This document shows, piece after piece, positions 32,070 through 41,730 of a stretch of 64,000 nucleotides of DNA. Under the pieces are notes generated by a model. It did not search any database and was not told the DNA's origin. It worked only from the letters and a program-made list of their open reading frames with translations. A program made the position numbers and the translations under genes. The stretch is taken from assembly GCA_037127315.1 (NCBI GenBank), contig JBBBDQ010001611.1:1240001-1304000 (forward strand), given 5' to 3'. Source of the DNA: Ascarosepion bandense (Eukaryota; Mollusca; Cephalopoda; Sepiida; Sepiidae). Position 1 is the first letter of the stretch. Each line of letters opens with the position of its first letter.

Positions 32070-32343
32070 TATATATATATAAATGTACAGTCCATTGCGC
32101 TCTCACAACATGATTGAGCACTCTGGAAGAATGGTAGATTTTGAAAAAATAGTAGCTACTCTAGCATCTACGCATCGCTCATCTAGTAATGAATTCGAGC
32201 ACTCCAACTACTGGCGTATGATACATCATACGCTAAAAGTCTGACCGAGCGCCCATAGCTCAGAGGTAAAATCAGCAACTGACGCCAATTCGGTCTGGTT
32301 TCAATCCTGAGTAAAAGCAATCGGATGGTTAATCGTACTGATG
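32070..32343 (+). repeat. SINE-D, subfamily 1
   Basis: CCCATAGCTCAGAGGTAAAA (A box) and CTGGTTTCAATCCTGAG (B box) are spaced as in a tRNA, after a 5' extension TGATTGAGCACTCTGGAAGA. The opposite-strand copy is 41447-41722. Confidence 0.85.
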
Positions 32344-32367
32344 TACCATTTATAAATAAGTTTAGAT

Positions 32368-32938
32368 GTGTGTATGTGTTTGTGTGTGTGTATGTATGTA
32401 TGTATGGGTCTATAAGCATTCGGGGTTGGGGTGGAAATGAAAAAGAATGTGACTGTATTCTTCGAAGGTGTTATTTTTAGTCTCTGTCACTTTACAAAAC
32501 GAAGAGATCGATGTTTGTTTTTGTCTTTAATGACATTGTATTTAAATAATAATAATAGGAAGAATTTATTAAAAACCTTCTATCGGAATAGGTAAGAAAC
32601 ATGTAAACAAATACTTTGTTGTTCCAGCCAAGATGTACGTTAGAGACATTTAGGCATAATTGCTAAGACCCGTACTAATGAGCTTTTTTCTTTTTTTTTT
32701 TTTAATAATCCAGAAAATGACGTATTTTCTGCCTGTGTCTCTATTTTTAAAAAAAAGTTATCCTAAACTCTGAATATCAAGAAGTAATCTACTAAAATAA
32801 TGATCTGTTCCTTCATGTCTTTCATAAAACGTGATTTCTAGCGTTGATTGAACACGGGTACTCTTCAGAAACTGCATAGAAATTAATATTACAAAAATCG
32901 ATGACTTTCATTTGTATTTTGATCGAAATCATTTTTTT
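32368..32938. other. No recognised element
   Basis: TG microsatellite then AT-rich sequence. Confidence 0.5.
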
Positions 32939-32939
32939 T

Positions 32940-33230
32940 TATGTGCAGGGGGCTACATAAATGTAAAAAGATTAATTAGAAAAGAGTGAGGAGTACAAAC
33001 TAGTTAGAAAGGAACAATAGAAAGCTGAGAATGCAGGTGCGATGACAGATACATAGGTGGAGAGAAAGGGAAGGTTATACAGCGGTGGGGAGAGAGCTAG
33101 AGTCCAGTGGTTACTAGATGAGTATTGACTTTGCATTTAAATTTCTGGAGGTTGTAGCCGTCAGGAAAGCAAGAGTACGGGAGCGAGTTCCACAGGCGGG
33201 AAGTGCGAGAGAAGAAGCTGCAGGAGTAGA
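32940..33230 (-). mobile_element. LINE-A 3' end, 5'- and 3'-truncated
   Basis: On the minus strand the last 45 codons (YSCSFFSRTSRLWNSLPYSC, FPDGYNLQKFKCKVNTHL) are well preserved, followed by 3' UTR to the GGGGGCTACATAAATG region. The terminal CTCGGGGTGA is missing. SINE-A follows 27 bp away. Confidence 0.88.
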
Positions 33231-33256
33231 ATATTTTTATTCTATGTGAGCTATTA

Positions 33257-33566
33257 ATGTGCGTGGTGGTCCAGTGGATATCGGCTCGGAACAAGAAATC
33301 GGAGAGCCGAGTTCGAATTCCAGCTGAATTCATTGCATTCACTTACGCGCAAATACCCTTGGGAAAGGTATTAATCCGTCTCTTCCTTCCAGTTATGGGT
33401 TAGATAACAGGACAGATTGGGTTCTAAAGCCTTGGCTGGCAACCAGTCTACCGCAGAAAGCAATGGCAACCTACTGCGGGATAATATTCTACCCAGTCAG
33501 TCATGTCTCTTTCGAGACATGATCGCCCAAGCGTGTTTCACGTATGGCACTTATCTGACTGACTGA
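33257..33566 (+). repeat. SINE-A, full length, best preserved
   Basis: About 310 bp in order: tRNA-like head with A box TGGTCCAGTGGATATCGG and B box GAGTTCGAATTCC, then CACTTACGCGCAAATACCCT, the GGTATTAATCCGTC segment, GCAATGGCAACCTACTGCGG, the perfect hairpin CATGTCTCTTTCGAGACATG, and a GACTGACTGA tail. tRNA-derived SINEs are transcribed by RNA polymerase III from A and B boxes and copied by LINE machinery. tRNA-derived SINEs are documented in octopus; I cannot say which named family this is. Confidence 0.93.
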
Positions 33567-33957
33567 GCTATTAAACAAACAGGAAAAACCGGTTGTGGAG
33601 GAAAAGTATTGAAGTATAGTTAATTATTTACACTGAAGTCGTTGTGTAAATAAAACATTCAATTTCTACGTTAATATGTATGTAATTATTTTCTAATCGT
33701 TTTTTGCAATTTATCGACATATATATATCTGAAAAAGCTGTTCTCTCTATCAATGAGCGCATGCTCATATCTATCTACATTTCCATCCCAGTCTGTTCCT
33801 ATCTACCTATCACGCCGTCTTCCTCTCTATATAAATATTTTAGTTCATATTTTTCTTTAAATCTGATTTCTTACATTACTAAAATAATTGCATGTTTATA
33901 TCAATATTTATCTGTTGGTCTATTTATCTCTATATATCTCTCCCTCTCTTTATATAT
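33567..33957. other. Decayed TATC-type sequence, otherwise nothing
   Basis: 33770-33960 contains CATATCTATCTACATTTCCATC and CAGTCTGTTCCTATC, apparently a decayed relative of the 23.2 kb array. Confidence 0.5.
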
Positions 33958-34194
33958 AAAGGGTGGCTCAAAAAATGTATACACATTGGCTGTCATTATT
34001 GTGTTCAGGGATTGAATCTGCAAAATAAACACAAACAGTTTAATTGTTGACTATTTAATAATTATTTAAAATATAGTCAAAATGCAGTGAAAAAAACAAT
34101 AAAATGATACTTGTAAATATTTTTATATTTTTGAAATAATAAATATCAAGTTTACAACTATTTAAATTGTGTATACATTTTTTGGGACACCTTG
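33958..34194. mobile_element. MITE with about 26-bp inverted ends
   Basis: Left end AAGGGTGGCTCAAAAAATGT ATACAC, right end the inverse with GGGACACCTTG. About 237 bp, no coding frame, TA-rich flanks. Tc1/mariner-type non-autonomous element. Confidence 0.85.
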
Positions 34195-34222
34195 TATATA
34201 TATAAATACACGCAACAACACA

Positions 34223-34284
<62 letters not shown>

Positions 34285-34492
34285 GGAAAAGATTATGGCA
34301 GACACGTTATTTCATGGTAAATCGGGAGTATGGCTCATTTCAGGCAAACCATCATCATCTTCCGTCTTTATTGTACAGAGAATTCCTGTAAAATCTTCTG
34401 TACAATAAAAACGAAAGCTGATGATGGTTCGCCTGAAAAAGGCCCATACATCCGATTCACCATGAAATAATGTGTCTGCCTTAATCTTTTCT
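34285..34492. repeat. Large fold-back, about 96-bp arms
   Basis: Left arm 34285-34380 and right arm 34397-34492 contain GGCAGACACGTTATTTCATG, TCTTTATTGTACAG and their inverses. A (CA)n/(TA)n run (34224-34282) precedes it. The right arm contains CTGATGATGGTTCGCCTGAA A, a hammerhead-like order of boxes. A single diverged arm is at 44205-44355. Confidence 0.9.
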
Positions 34493-34611
34493 TATATTTG
34501 CTCTATATGTATTTATATACATATATATTTAGAGCTCCCTTAGAGAGTTATCCTACCACTGTATGTACAGGGTACTCCTTTGGATTCTTCTATATCTACA
34601 CCGCATGCTGA

Positions 34612-34695
<84 letters not shown>
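34612..34695. repeat. TATC and TA microsatellites
   Basis: (TATC)n then (TA)n. Confidence 0.97.
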
Positions 34696-34697
<2 letters not shown>

Positions 34698-35691
34698 CTT
34701 CTATCTCTCTGTTCATATCTAAATATCTATATCAAAATATCAGCAGTTATTACTATGTTTAACTTAGGCTGGTACAAGGCTCTAGTTGTGAGTCACAAGG
34801 TTTAGTTTACTAAAATCACAAATTAGTCTTCAACTTCTGTTAGAGGTTAGTACATCCCATAGCTCCATTGATATGTATTAAGTATAGATAAGTCAGAAAC
34901 AAGGTCACGCGTATGAGATCCTATTGTTGCATAAGTAATTGTAATGGAGGTTAGTTTGCTGGGGAAATTATCAATAGCATCAGTCCCTTCTTTTTATGTA
35001 TCAATAAAATCAATGAATCGACCAGTTAATGTCAGCTTGTTAATATCTTTGTCTTTTCATAAGGATTTCATTGTGATAATATCAATCTTAAGCATATGTT
35101 GCATCTTACTAGAAATCGAACAACGAATCGACATCTCGAACGGGGGGAGGCCCGACTACTTCTTCAGATCATGGCTTCCCGCCAAATTGAACACACAACA
35201 GATGAACTAAACTTTTGCCGTCTTTCTCGATCTTTGTTCATGTTCTCAGTCGACTTGAAACTTTTCAATTATTCAGCTGCAGATGCCATTTATTACAAAG
35301 AAAAACACATATCATGTCGGTAAGATCAGTGGACTAGTAAACGAGAGGCTTTCTGTACACACCTGCTGGGCTTAATTTTATTTTTTTATGAACATTTCTT
35401 AAATTAATAAAAGAAAAGAAAAAACATATTTTTACCCAGATCAATACTATTTATAGCAACAAATGATTTGAGAATCTAAATTCAGTTAGCCTTCCATTTG
35501 AATAAAAAATATATTTTATTAACTATCACTGAACAACTGGTGTCTATAGAAAGGTTTTAGTTTTAATGCAATATTTTACAGGGGAGGGGAAGAGGAATTT
35601 GTAGATATCACAAAATGTCACACGTGAAGGTAGGATTAGAATTTTTATTTGAGAAGCACAGTCGAAATAATACAATTCTTCCCGCATATGG

Positions 35692-35696
<5 letters not shown>
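34696..35696. other. No recognised element
   Basis: Overlapping frames at 34944-35323 (75-88 codons) have no recognisable domain. Confidence 0.45.
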
Positions 35697-35738
<42 letters not shown>

Positions 35739-36041
35739 TCATCCACATACAAGCCTGTTTCGCTGTATCACAGCTCATCAGTGTGGCTAGACGCATCCAC
35801 TTGCTTCTGGCCGAGATCGAAAATTTGATGTCAGCCGGAGTCGCTACTCCCTAAGCCATCAACGCATAGAATCAGAGAAGGAAGATTTTAACGTGTTGTA
35901 TATAAGCAGTGTATACACACGCCACTCACCGAGAGAACTCAATTCATTTCTGAAGAGTCACGCATACAGCAGAAGTAGAAACTGTTTTTAAAATTTTCTT
36001 CTCCAGAGAGCTCAATCGTAATGAGAGCATAATATATTAGT

Positions 36042-36080
<39 letters not shown>
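35697..36080 (-). repeat. (TA)n, SINE-D subfamily 2, (CA)n
   Basis: A TA run to 35734, then SINE-D on the minus strand to about 36040 with CACACTGATGAGCTGTGATA and CAGCGAAACAGGCTTG, then a CA run. It is colinear with 31277-31590. Confidence 0.85.
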
Positions 36081-36084
<4 letters not shown>

Positions 36085-36183
36085 GTATATATATACAAAT
36101 GAATAAGGAACGAAGAAAATATTAACAACGTTCAAAACATTAATTTGAAACAGTGCTCAATATAGAAATAGACCAATGAATAT

Positions 36184-36690
36184 TTATTGTATCGCCCGGT
36201 TCACAATCTTCCCACGTCTATTGAACAGGTGAAGAGGCTCATCCCTTGTTCCCTGTTTAGGATGTGGTTTCTGGCTTTCTCTTTTCCAATCTTTTTACTC
36301 TTTTCTTTTTTCTTTTTCTTTTTCTTTTTTTTTTCAATTGGAGTAGATAAACTAAACTATCGCCCGGTTCACACTCCTCCCACGTCTATTGAACAGATGA
36401 AGAGGCTCATCCCTTGTTCCCTGTTTAGGATGTGGTTTCTGGCTTTCTCTTTTCCAATCTTTTTACTCTTTTCTTTTTTCTTTTTCTTTTTTTTTTAATT
36501 GGAGTAGATAGACTAAACTATCGCCCGGTTCACACTCCTCCCACGTCTATTGAACAGGTGAAGAGGATCATCCCTTGTTCCCTGTTTAGAATGTAGTTCC
36601 AGGCTTTCACTTTTCTAATCTTTTCACGCTTATGTAGCTCCCTGCGCATCAGTGGCGTTACCGCCTTGCTCGGGGTGATATGATTAAAAA
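36184..36690 (+). repeat. LINE-A 3' tail with three tandem units
   Basis: Three units of about 170 bp share CGCCCGGTTCACACTCCTCC, CACGTCTATTGAACAGGTGA and GTTTAGGATGTGGTTTCTGG, each ending in a TTTTCTTTTTC run. After the third comes the true LINE terminus CTTGCTCGGGGTGATATGAT and poly-A. Confidence 0.9.
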
Positions 36691-36695
36691 AAAAA

Positions 36696-36776
36696 TTATA
36701 ATTTAGAACATGTTCAAACTACAATCTAATACAAAACTGTACATTTTGTAGTAGATTGTATGTTCTAAAGTATAAC

Positions 36777-36828
<52 letters not shown>
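36696..36828. repeat. Fold-back followed by (TA)n
   Basis: ATTATAATTTAGAACATGTT and its approximate inverse enclose TACAAAACTGTACATTTTGTA. It is a shorter relative of the 28567-28758 inverted repeat. Confidence 0.8.
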
Positions 36829-36831
<3 letters not shown>

Positions 36832-37170
36832 ATTGATTGATTGATTGATCGTTTAATACTTAATGTTTGGTCACAATAGAGTTAGACCAATGCATATTTA
36901 TATTAAAAAGTGTTCAATACAATTATATTGTAGAACTTTTGAATATTTTTCATTTGAAAACGAGTTATTGCGCGACCTAAGTTTCTACTATGAGTGGTGT
37001 CTTCAGGTGATTTTTAATAACTGATTTTACCGTTTTTTTGTTTTTTTTTAAAGAACGCTCACGTAACGGGGTTTTTTTTTTTTTGAACGTTCATGTGACA
37101 GGGAACTTTTGAATGCGCAATTTTCAAAATTAAAACGAATTATGGCGTTTTCATCGATGGTTGTATGAAC
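36829..37170. other. AT-rich; probably downstream Penelope sequence
   Basis: A TTGA tetranucleotide run (36828-36848), then T-rich sequence next to the end of the Penelope-like frame. No other feature. Confidence 0.4.
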
Positions 37171-37733
37171 CTAATAGGTATTTTTAGTATGGTTATACTT
37201 CCTCATAATTTCCGTTCTTTCATTCAATAGTTTATTTTTGTTTGGAAATAGCGTAATCTCTAACTTTTCTTCTTGGCACAGTCTACATATTTTGCCACTG
37301 TTGTAAGGCTTGGCTGTTTTTAAAATACTCCACGTTATGTCTGGGTCTTTTCCATACTTTGAATTTAATTTCCACACGTGGCTCGCCAATTTTTTACAGT
37401 TTTTTAATTTTTCTATTTTGAATGTAGACTTGTGATTAAACCACCTGTTCTTAAAGGTGTCTTTAGTTGAACCCAAATATATTTTATTTTGGCCATTTGG
37501 GTCATGTAACTTTGCCTTGTAAATGATTTCTTTTGTGTTGCAAAGTCCTTGAAGTGGACATTTATTTTTGTCCCTGCTGTTGCATTCTTTATTAGTGGTT
37601 TTGTTTAGTACACTGCGATGTAAATTTCTGGCGTTTTGTTTTTTTATGAAGCTATCTAAATGACTAGTACAACTATAACTTGTTTGATTATGTTTCTGTT
37701 GAAAATTTTGTTTAGTTCTGATTCTTTTGGAAA

Positions 37734-37783
<50 letters not shown>

Positions 37784-37983
37784 GTGTATCGAGGCAGCAG
37801 ATAATTTTCTAAACATTTACTGTTAAATATAAAAAACAATGAATGTCTATTATGTTTAATCATGAGCCGTTCTAAACATCGTATTTTGGCTTTAATTTCA
37901 AGTGAAAATAAAGACAAAAATTCTCCAACATTTGGATAATTGTTTATTAATTTGCTTGTAAGCTTTCGGTTCACATGAGCCAT
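37171..37983 (-). CDS. Penelope-like element, GIY-YIG endonuclease end
   Basis: This 270-codon open frame is the 3' end of a Penelope-like retroelement. The canonical protein is a reverse transcriptase fused to a C-terminal GIY-YIG endonuclease that nicks DNA for target-primed copying; the RT is missing here. Residues 133-150 show the Cys cluster ECNSRDKNKCPLQGLC. Residues 153-173 carry IIYKAKL and KIYLGST (the GIY...YIG counterpart), followed by R180 in TFKNRWFNHK. Residues 231-262 carry KICRLCQEEKLEI and LNERTEIM, typical of the family end. Residues 1-67 are not protein domain but terminal-repeat sequence also present at 28985-29310, and residues 68-82 are a translated (TA)n. The ATG is thus fortuitous and the copy is 5'-truncated at the TA tract, but the endonuclease part has no stop. 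Confidence 0.88.
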
Positions 37984-37989
37984 CTTCAG
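37964..37989 (-). ncRNA. Hammerhead-like core at Penelope end
   Basis: The minus strand reads CTGAAGATGGCTCATGTGAA CCGAAAGC. The CTGAAGA and GAAA boxes flank a segment pairing GG with CC and TC with GA, with one mismatch. The homologous site is 29107-29132. Confidence 0.35.
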
Positions 37990-38073
37990 AGAGGTTATTA
38001 TGACAGTAACACAGTAACGATTTTATCTTGTGTTGACATAAAACTTCGCTAAGCAATGGCAACAGTTACCAAA

Positions 38074-38077
<4 letters not shown>

Positions 38078-38114
<37 letters not shown>

Positions 38115-38155
38115 ATATCTATCTATCTATCTATCTATCGATCTCCAGTCATTTC

Positions 38156-38192
<37 letters not shown>

Positions 38193-38220
38193 CATTTTAT
38201 CTATCTATCTATCTATCTAT
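38078..38220. repeat. TATC and TA microsatellites
   Basis: (TATC)n, (TA)n, (TATC)n. Confidence 0.97.
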
Positions 38221-38334
38221 CTGCATTATTGTGTTATTGTGCAGTATTAACAAAAGAACCATTCTATTTTCATTTAGAATTATCTATTTGGCAATAAATA
38301 CTAAAAACAGTATGAAATACATAATTTCTCTTAA

Positions 38335-38373
38335 AAAACTAGGGTGGCCTAATATTTCTGACCGGTAGCATAT
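38335..38373. repeat. Solo Tc1-like terminus (tentative)
   Basis: CTAGGGTGGCCTAATATTTC TGACCGGTAGCA followed by TATATA looks like an outer Tc1/mariner end. No partner was found. Confidence 0.3.
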
Positions 38374-38394
38374 ATATATTTTTTGAGATGAGAT

Positions 38395-38850
38395 ATCCTA
38401 ATTATTTACATTGTACGGACTGTTGTCCTCATCTTCGTAGTCATATTCCACTTCCAAATAAGACCTCTAATAGAGGAGAACATGACTAAAGACTGCATGT
38501 ACGCCATCTCACGCAGCTGTGGTAAAAAAAGAAAAAAAGAAAACAAGCTGCCCCTTTAAGATAAGGCTGCAAGACCACCACAAGACTGTAACACGAGAGG
38601 TAATAGGAAAATCATAAAATAAGGTTTCAGTGAAATGATACTTCCGGATTCAATGTAGTTATTAAAGAGAGATAACGACATTGAATCCGGAAGTATTATT
38701 TAACTCAACTCTCTGAAGTTAAAGGTAGATAACTACATGGCAACTGGAAGTGGCATCACAAAGGGAATCAGAATTAACACGACAATAAAGATACGGACCA
38801 TATTCCAAACAGTGTAAATAATGCTACTGTTTTGTAATTTACCGGAAGAT
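38395..38850 (+). mobile_element. Penelope-like fragment with terminal segments
   Basis: A short end segment in minus orientation (38395-38450) comes first. Then on the plus strand, in shifting frames, come KDCMYAISRSCGKK and FKIRLQDHHKTVTREVIGKS (38480-38620), aligned to the start of the GIY-YIG domain (VYxIPCxCGKxYxGET ... LKxHxKxVxRGExEKS). The plus-strand end segment ACAATAAAGATACGGACC and GTGTAAATAATG closes it. Frameshifts and stops are present. Confidence 0.7.
38638..38696. repeat. Perfect 19-bp inverted repeat
   Basis: ATACTTCCGGATTCAATGT (38638-38656) and its exact inverse (38678-38696) enclose 21 bases that can extend the stem through GTTAT/ATAAC. Confidence 0.95.
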
Positions 38851-38898
38851 GGTGAAATAGGTAGGACTCTAAAAGTGACAGGCAAATGCACCCAAATT

Positions 38899-39255
38899 GT
38901 ATATGTTGGGGATTACTCCTTTTTACACGTAAGAATGGACTCGCCTGATGTGTATATATAATCCTGCCTATACAGAGAACGGCAGTTTTAGTAGTAGTTG
39001 TAAAGAGTAGTTGTAGAGTCGCTTAGTTGGTCAGTAATTTGGTGCATAGTATGTTGGAGTTGTTTGGATGTAGACTCATTACCCGGACATACTACTTCAC
39101 TGCAAGACTGTATATATTGATTCTTTTCTGAAATGAATAACCCGTGTTCCAGTGTGTATATTTTTGTTCGATATAACTTATATTTTCTATCTCCATGTCT
39201 GTTTTTGTTATTTATAATTTTCTGTTGTTTCTCAACCAGAATCTACAACAGTATA
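38899..39255 (+). mobile_element. Solo LTR with GTATA target duplication
   Basis: The LTR spans 38904-39250 (347 bp), starts TGTTGGGGATTACTCC and ends GAATCTACAACA. It is flanked by an exact 5-bp duplication GTATA (38899-38903, 39251-39255). It carries AAGAATGGACTCGCC near the start, CTTCACTGCAAGACTGTATA in the middle and TTCTATCTCCATGTCTG before the end, the same order as 17764-17368 on the minus strand. Confidence 0.85.
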
Positions 39256-39744
39256 TATGTCATGAAAGAGATGGAGAAGTCGTTAAACCATTTTATAGAA
39301 GCAAAACACAGTTTTATTCATTATTTATCTTTACTTGTATTTAAAACGTCTCAACAAGTGTTTGCCATTTGCTTACGAGTCCTTACGTTACACGCACAAT
39401 CATATAATGTGATATCTTATGTACTGTAGGGTAGAGCTACTGTTTAATAAACTACTTTTGTAAATCCTTACTATTGTATAGTGAAATTGACCCACTTTCA
39501 AATGCCCCTACTAAACAATAACTTTAGCAAATATCTATAAGATATGCGACAATCTTCGTTGTGAAAACTCTTTCGCTAGAACGAATTAACAATACGTTTT
39601 ATTGGCCATGTTTAATTTATCTTGCTATAAGGATAGCGTGTCCAGTGAAGAGCGAAATCCTTACTCAACAGTTCAATAATCATTACCCGACCTGAGGCAT
39701 CGTAGAGTGATTTGCTACGTTCGTTTTATATTTGGCATAAAGCT
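39256..39744. other. No recognised element
   Basis: The 98-codon frame at 39133-39429 overlaps the LTR and shows only hydrophobic low-complexity sequence. Confidence 0.5.
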
Positions 39745-39832
39745 ACATGTATGGGACACCCAGTAGGGATTGAACTCACTGCACAGCGGTAATGATGAGT
39801 AAAGCCATTACTGCACGACTAGGCGCCCATAG
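39745..39832 (-). repeat. tRNA-like SINE head
   Basis: The minus strand reads GGCGCCTAGTCGTGCAGTAA TGGC (A box-like) and GTGAGTTCAATCCCTACTGG (B box) at tRNA spacing, then GGGTGTCCC. Confidence 0.65.
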
Positions 39833-40764
39833 ATTAACTATATTTTGTTAAAAAGTCTTGTTTTTGAGTTCACCATTGTGAACATTAAGCTAGATTTCGG
39901 TGTCTGTGTGAAGACAAGCAAAAAGCGGATCTCTGTTGGCTTTGAGTCCGATCGGCTTTGTCAGACAGATCGATTCTGACGAGGTTCAGCATCTATAATC
40001 GGTGGGTATCTGATCTGTCAGTAGGATGTCTTTTCTACGAGGGTTTCTCAGCAGACGTGCCCAGATTGGATCAAGAAATAGAAACGGTCGATTACCAAGA
40101 ACGTTATTGCTTTCTCTTTCGACATTTTTTCTCTTCACTCTTTATTTACCGTTCCTTCATTTTTTTTTTTTTATATTCTCTTTTAACTTTTACTCTCCTA
40201 TTTCGTTTATTTCTGGTTGCCTTCACCTTTATCCAATCAAATCTCTGAACCTGATCTCTTTCTTTTCTTCTTCTCTTCTTCTGATTGTACTCGGACTGCT
40301 CTTCTTTTCTCTCTCTCTCTCTCTCTCTCGCTATCTTTATACTCTGCCTGCTACTCATTTTTTCTGTTCATCCATTCATCTGTCTTGTTTCTTTTTTGTT
40401 CTTTTACTTAAAAGCTCTGTGAATAATCCAAATAAATGTTTCAAAATTTGAACGGAGACGATTGTGTTGCATCGATTCTAATTGACATTGTTGTCGTTCG
40501 TTGTCCTCTCGGCTATGTATACAGCAATGTCATAAAAAGTAATAAAAAAAGATCAGTGGTACATAAACATTGTCAATTTTCACAAAGGTCTGGTTAGCGA
40601 TTCACATAATTGTATTAGTGTTTTAATCTGACAGAAGTTTCCGAAACACAATCCGAATTAGCCACCCAACAGTTTGCAATATATGCACATTTTATCGTTT
40701 TCTGTCTCTTTCACGCAGATACACCCTTGCTCTCACGTTGTGTGTGAATGGTGGGGGTGCGTGT
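39833..40764. other. Pyrimidine-rich stretch, otherwise nothing recognised
   Basis: 40100-40420 is T/C-rich with a TCTC run; overlapping frames on both strands here are spurious. The rest is unassigned. Confidence 0.55.
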
Positions 40765-40975
40765 GTTGGCGGTTGGCCGAGTGGTTAGAACGTTCCCTTT
40801 CTGACCACGAGGCCCGGATTTAAACTCACCATGGTTGACTTTTCAGGATAGAGACTAAAGAAGATGTTATCGGCCTGAAGGAGGGGATCCCAGCGTGCGG
40901 CACATTTGGAAAGTGAGTGAAATAAGTACACGGAACTCTTTGAGGGGCCGTCGATGGCTGTGCTAGTGTGAAATC
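40765..40975 (+). repeat. tRNA-like SINE with Leu/Ser-like head
   Basis: TTGGCCGAGTGGTTAGAACG (A box) and GGCCCGGATTTAAACTCACC (B box-like GGATTTAAACTC) form a tRNA-like 5' module of about 70 bp. A non-tRNA body with GGATCCCAGCGTGCGGCACA and TGAGTGAAATAAGTACACGG follows. Confidence 0.75.
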
Positions 40976-41216
40976 ACAAGTCATCGTGACTAAGGGTTTC
41001 AGCGTTCTGGCATGTGTTCAGACTGTTGTTCATGCTAGATAACGCCTTCTCTCCCACAAACTGTAACTGTTTAGCATAGTCGCGGCATAAACCACAGGTG
41101 GGCTCTGTGAGTGTTGAACAAGTGTGCCTGGGCAGTCGTCTGCGATGTGAATTAGATACCTGCCCTAGTAAAGAGGCATCCGCTAATACGAGGGACCACC
41201 CATTATATATATACAC
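40976..41216 (-). other. GC-richer segment with an 80-codon minus frame
   Basis: The frame is open from 41216 to 40974 and contains PTCGLCRDYAKQLQFVGEKA and NTCQNAETLSHDDL. I recognise no family. It lies directly beyond a SINE on the other strand and could be the rest of that SINE or an old exon. Composition is closer to 50% GC than the flanks. Confidence 0.2.
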
Positions 41217-41300
41217 GGGGCCTGAAGATTATCGTTCAAGCATGAAACAGGCTTTAAAAGTTCGGTGTTGAATTTAGAGTCCAGTTTTTATTTTGAAAAC
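41213..41300 (+). repeat. Possible Penelope-type end
   Basis: GGGCCTGAAGATTATCGTTC and CATGAAACAGGC show the CTGAAGA...GAAAC order, but the intervening segment pairs poorly. Confidence 0.25.
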
Positions 41301-41326
41301 GTATCTCTGATAAAAGTATATTTTAT

Positions 41327-41328
<2 letters not shown>

Positions 41329-41368
<40 letters not shown>

Positions 41369-41407
41369 CTGAACGTTTTATATATATACATATATATATA
41401 TAGGAAC

Positions 41408-41450
<43 letters not shown>
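41329..41450. repeat. (TA)n tracts
   Basis: Several TA runs around short unique pieces (GAACTGAACGTTTTA, GGAACTGTACA). Confidence 0.95.
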
Positions 41451-41454
<4 letters not shown>

Positions 41455-41722
41455 ATCCGTAGACAGATCTGTTTCGCTGTATCACAGAACATCAGTATGG
41501 TTAGTCATCCGATTGCTTTTACTCAGGATTGAAACCAGACCGAATTGGCGTCAGTCGGCGATTTTACCTCTGAGCTATGGGCGTTCGGTCAGACTTTTAG
41601 AGTATGATATATCATACGCCAGTAGTTGGAGTACTTTAATTCATTACTGAATGAGCGATGCGTAGATGCTAGAGTAGCTACTATTTTTTCAAGGTTTACC
41701 ATTCTTCCAGAGTGCTCAATCA
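41447..41722 (-). repeat. SINE-D, subfamily 1, full length
   Basis: On the minus strand: TGATTGAGCACTCTGGAAGA at the start, CCCATAGCTCAGAGGTAAAA and CTGGTTTCAATCCTGAG as A and B boxes, then GATACAGCGAAACAGATC and GGATGACTATATATA at the end. Confidence 0.88.
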
Positions 41723-41730
41723 TATATATA

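Noticed and set aside
32254..32318. A genuine tRNA gene
   Set aside because: A and B boxes are present, but the acceptor stem does not pair and the same sequence recurs as SINE-D.
40026..40451. 141-codon frame and its minus-strand partner
   Set aside because: Pyrimidine-rich tract, open on both strands, no domain.
41219..41250. Hammerhead core CTGAAGA ... GAAAC
   Set aside because: No stable helix between the boxes; listed only as a possible Penelope-type end.
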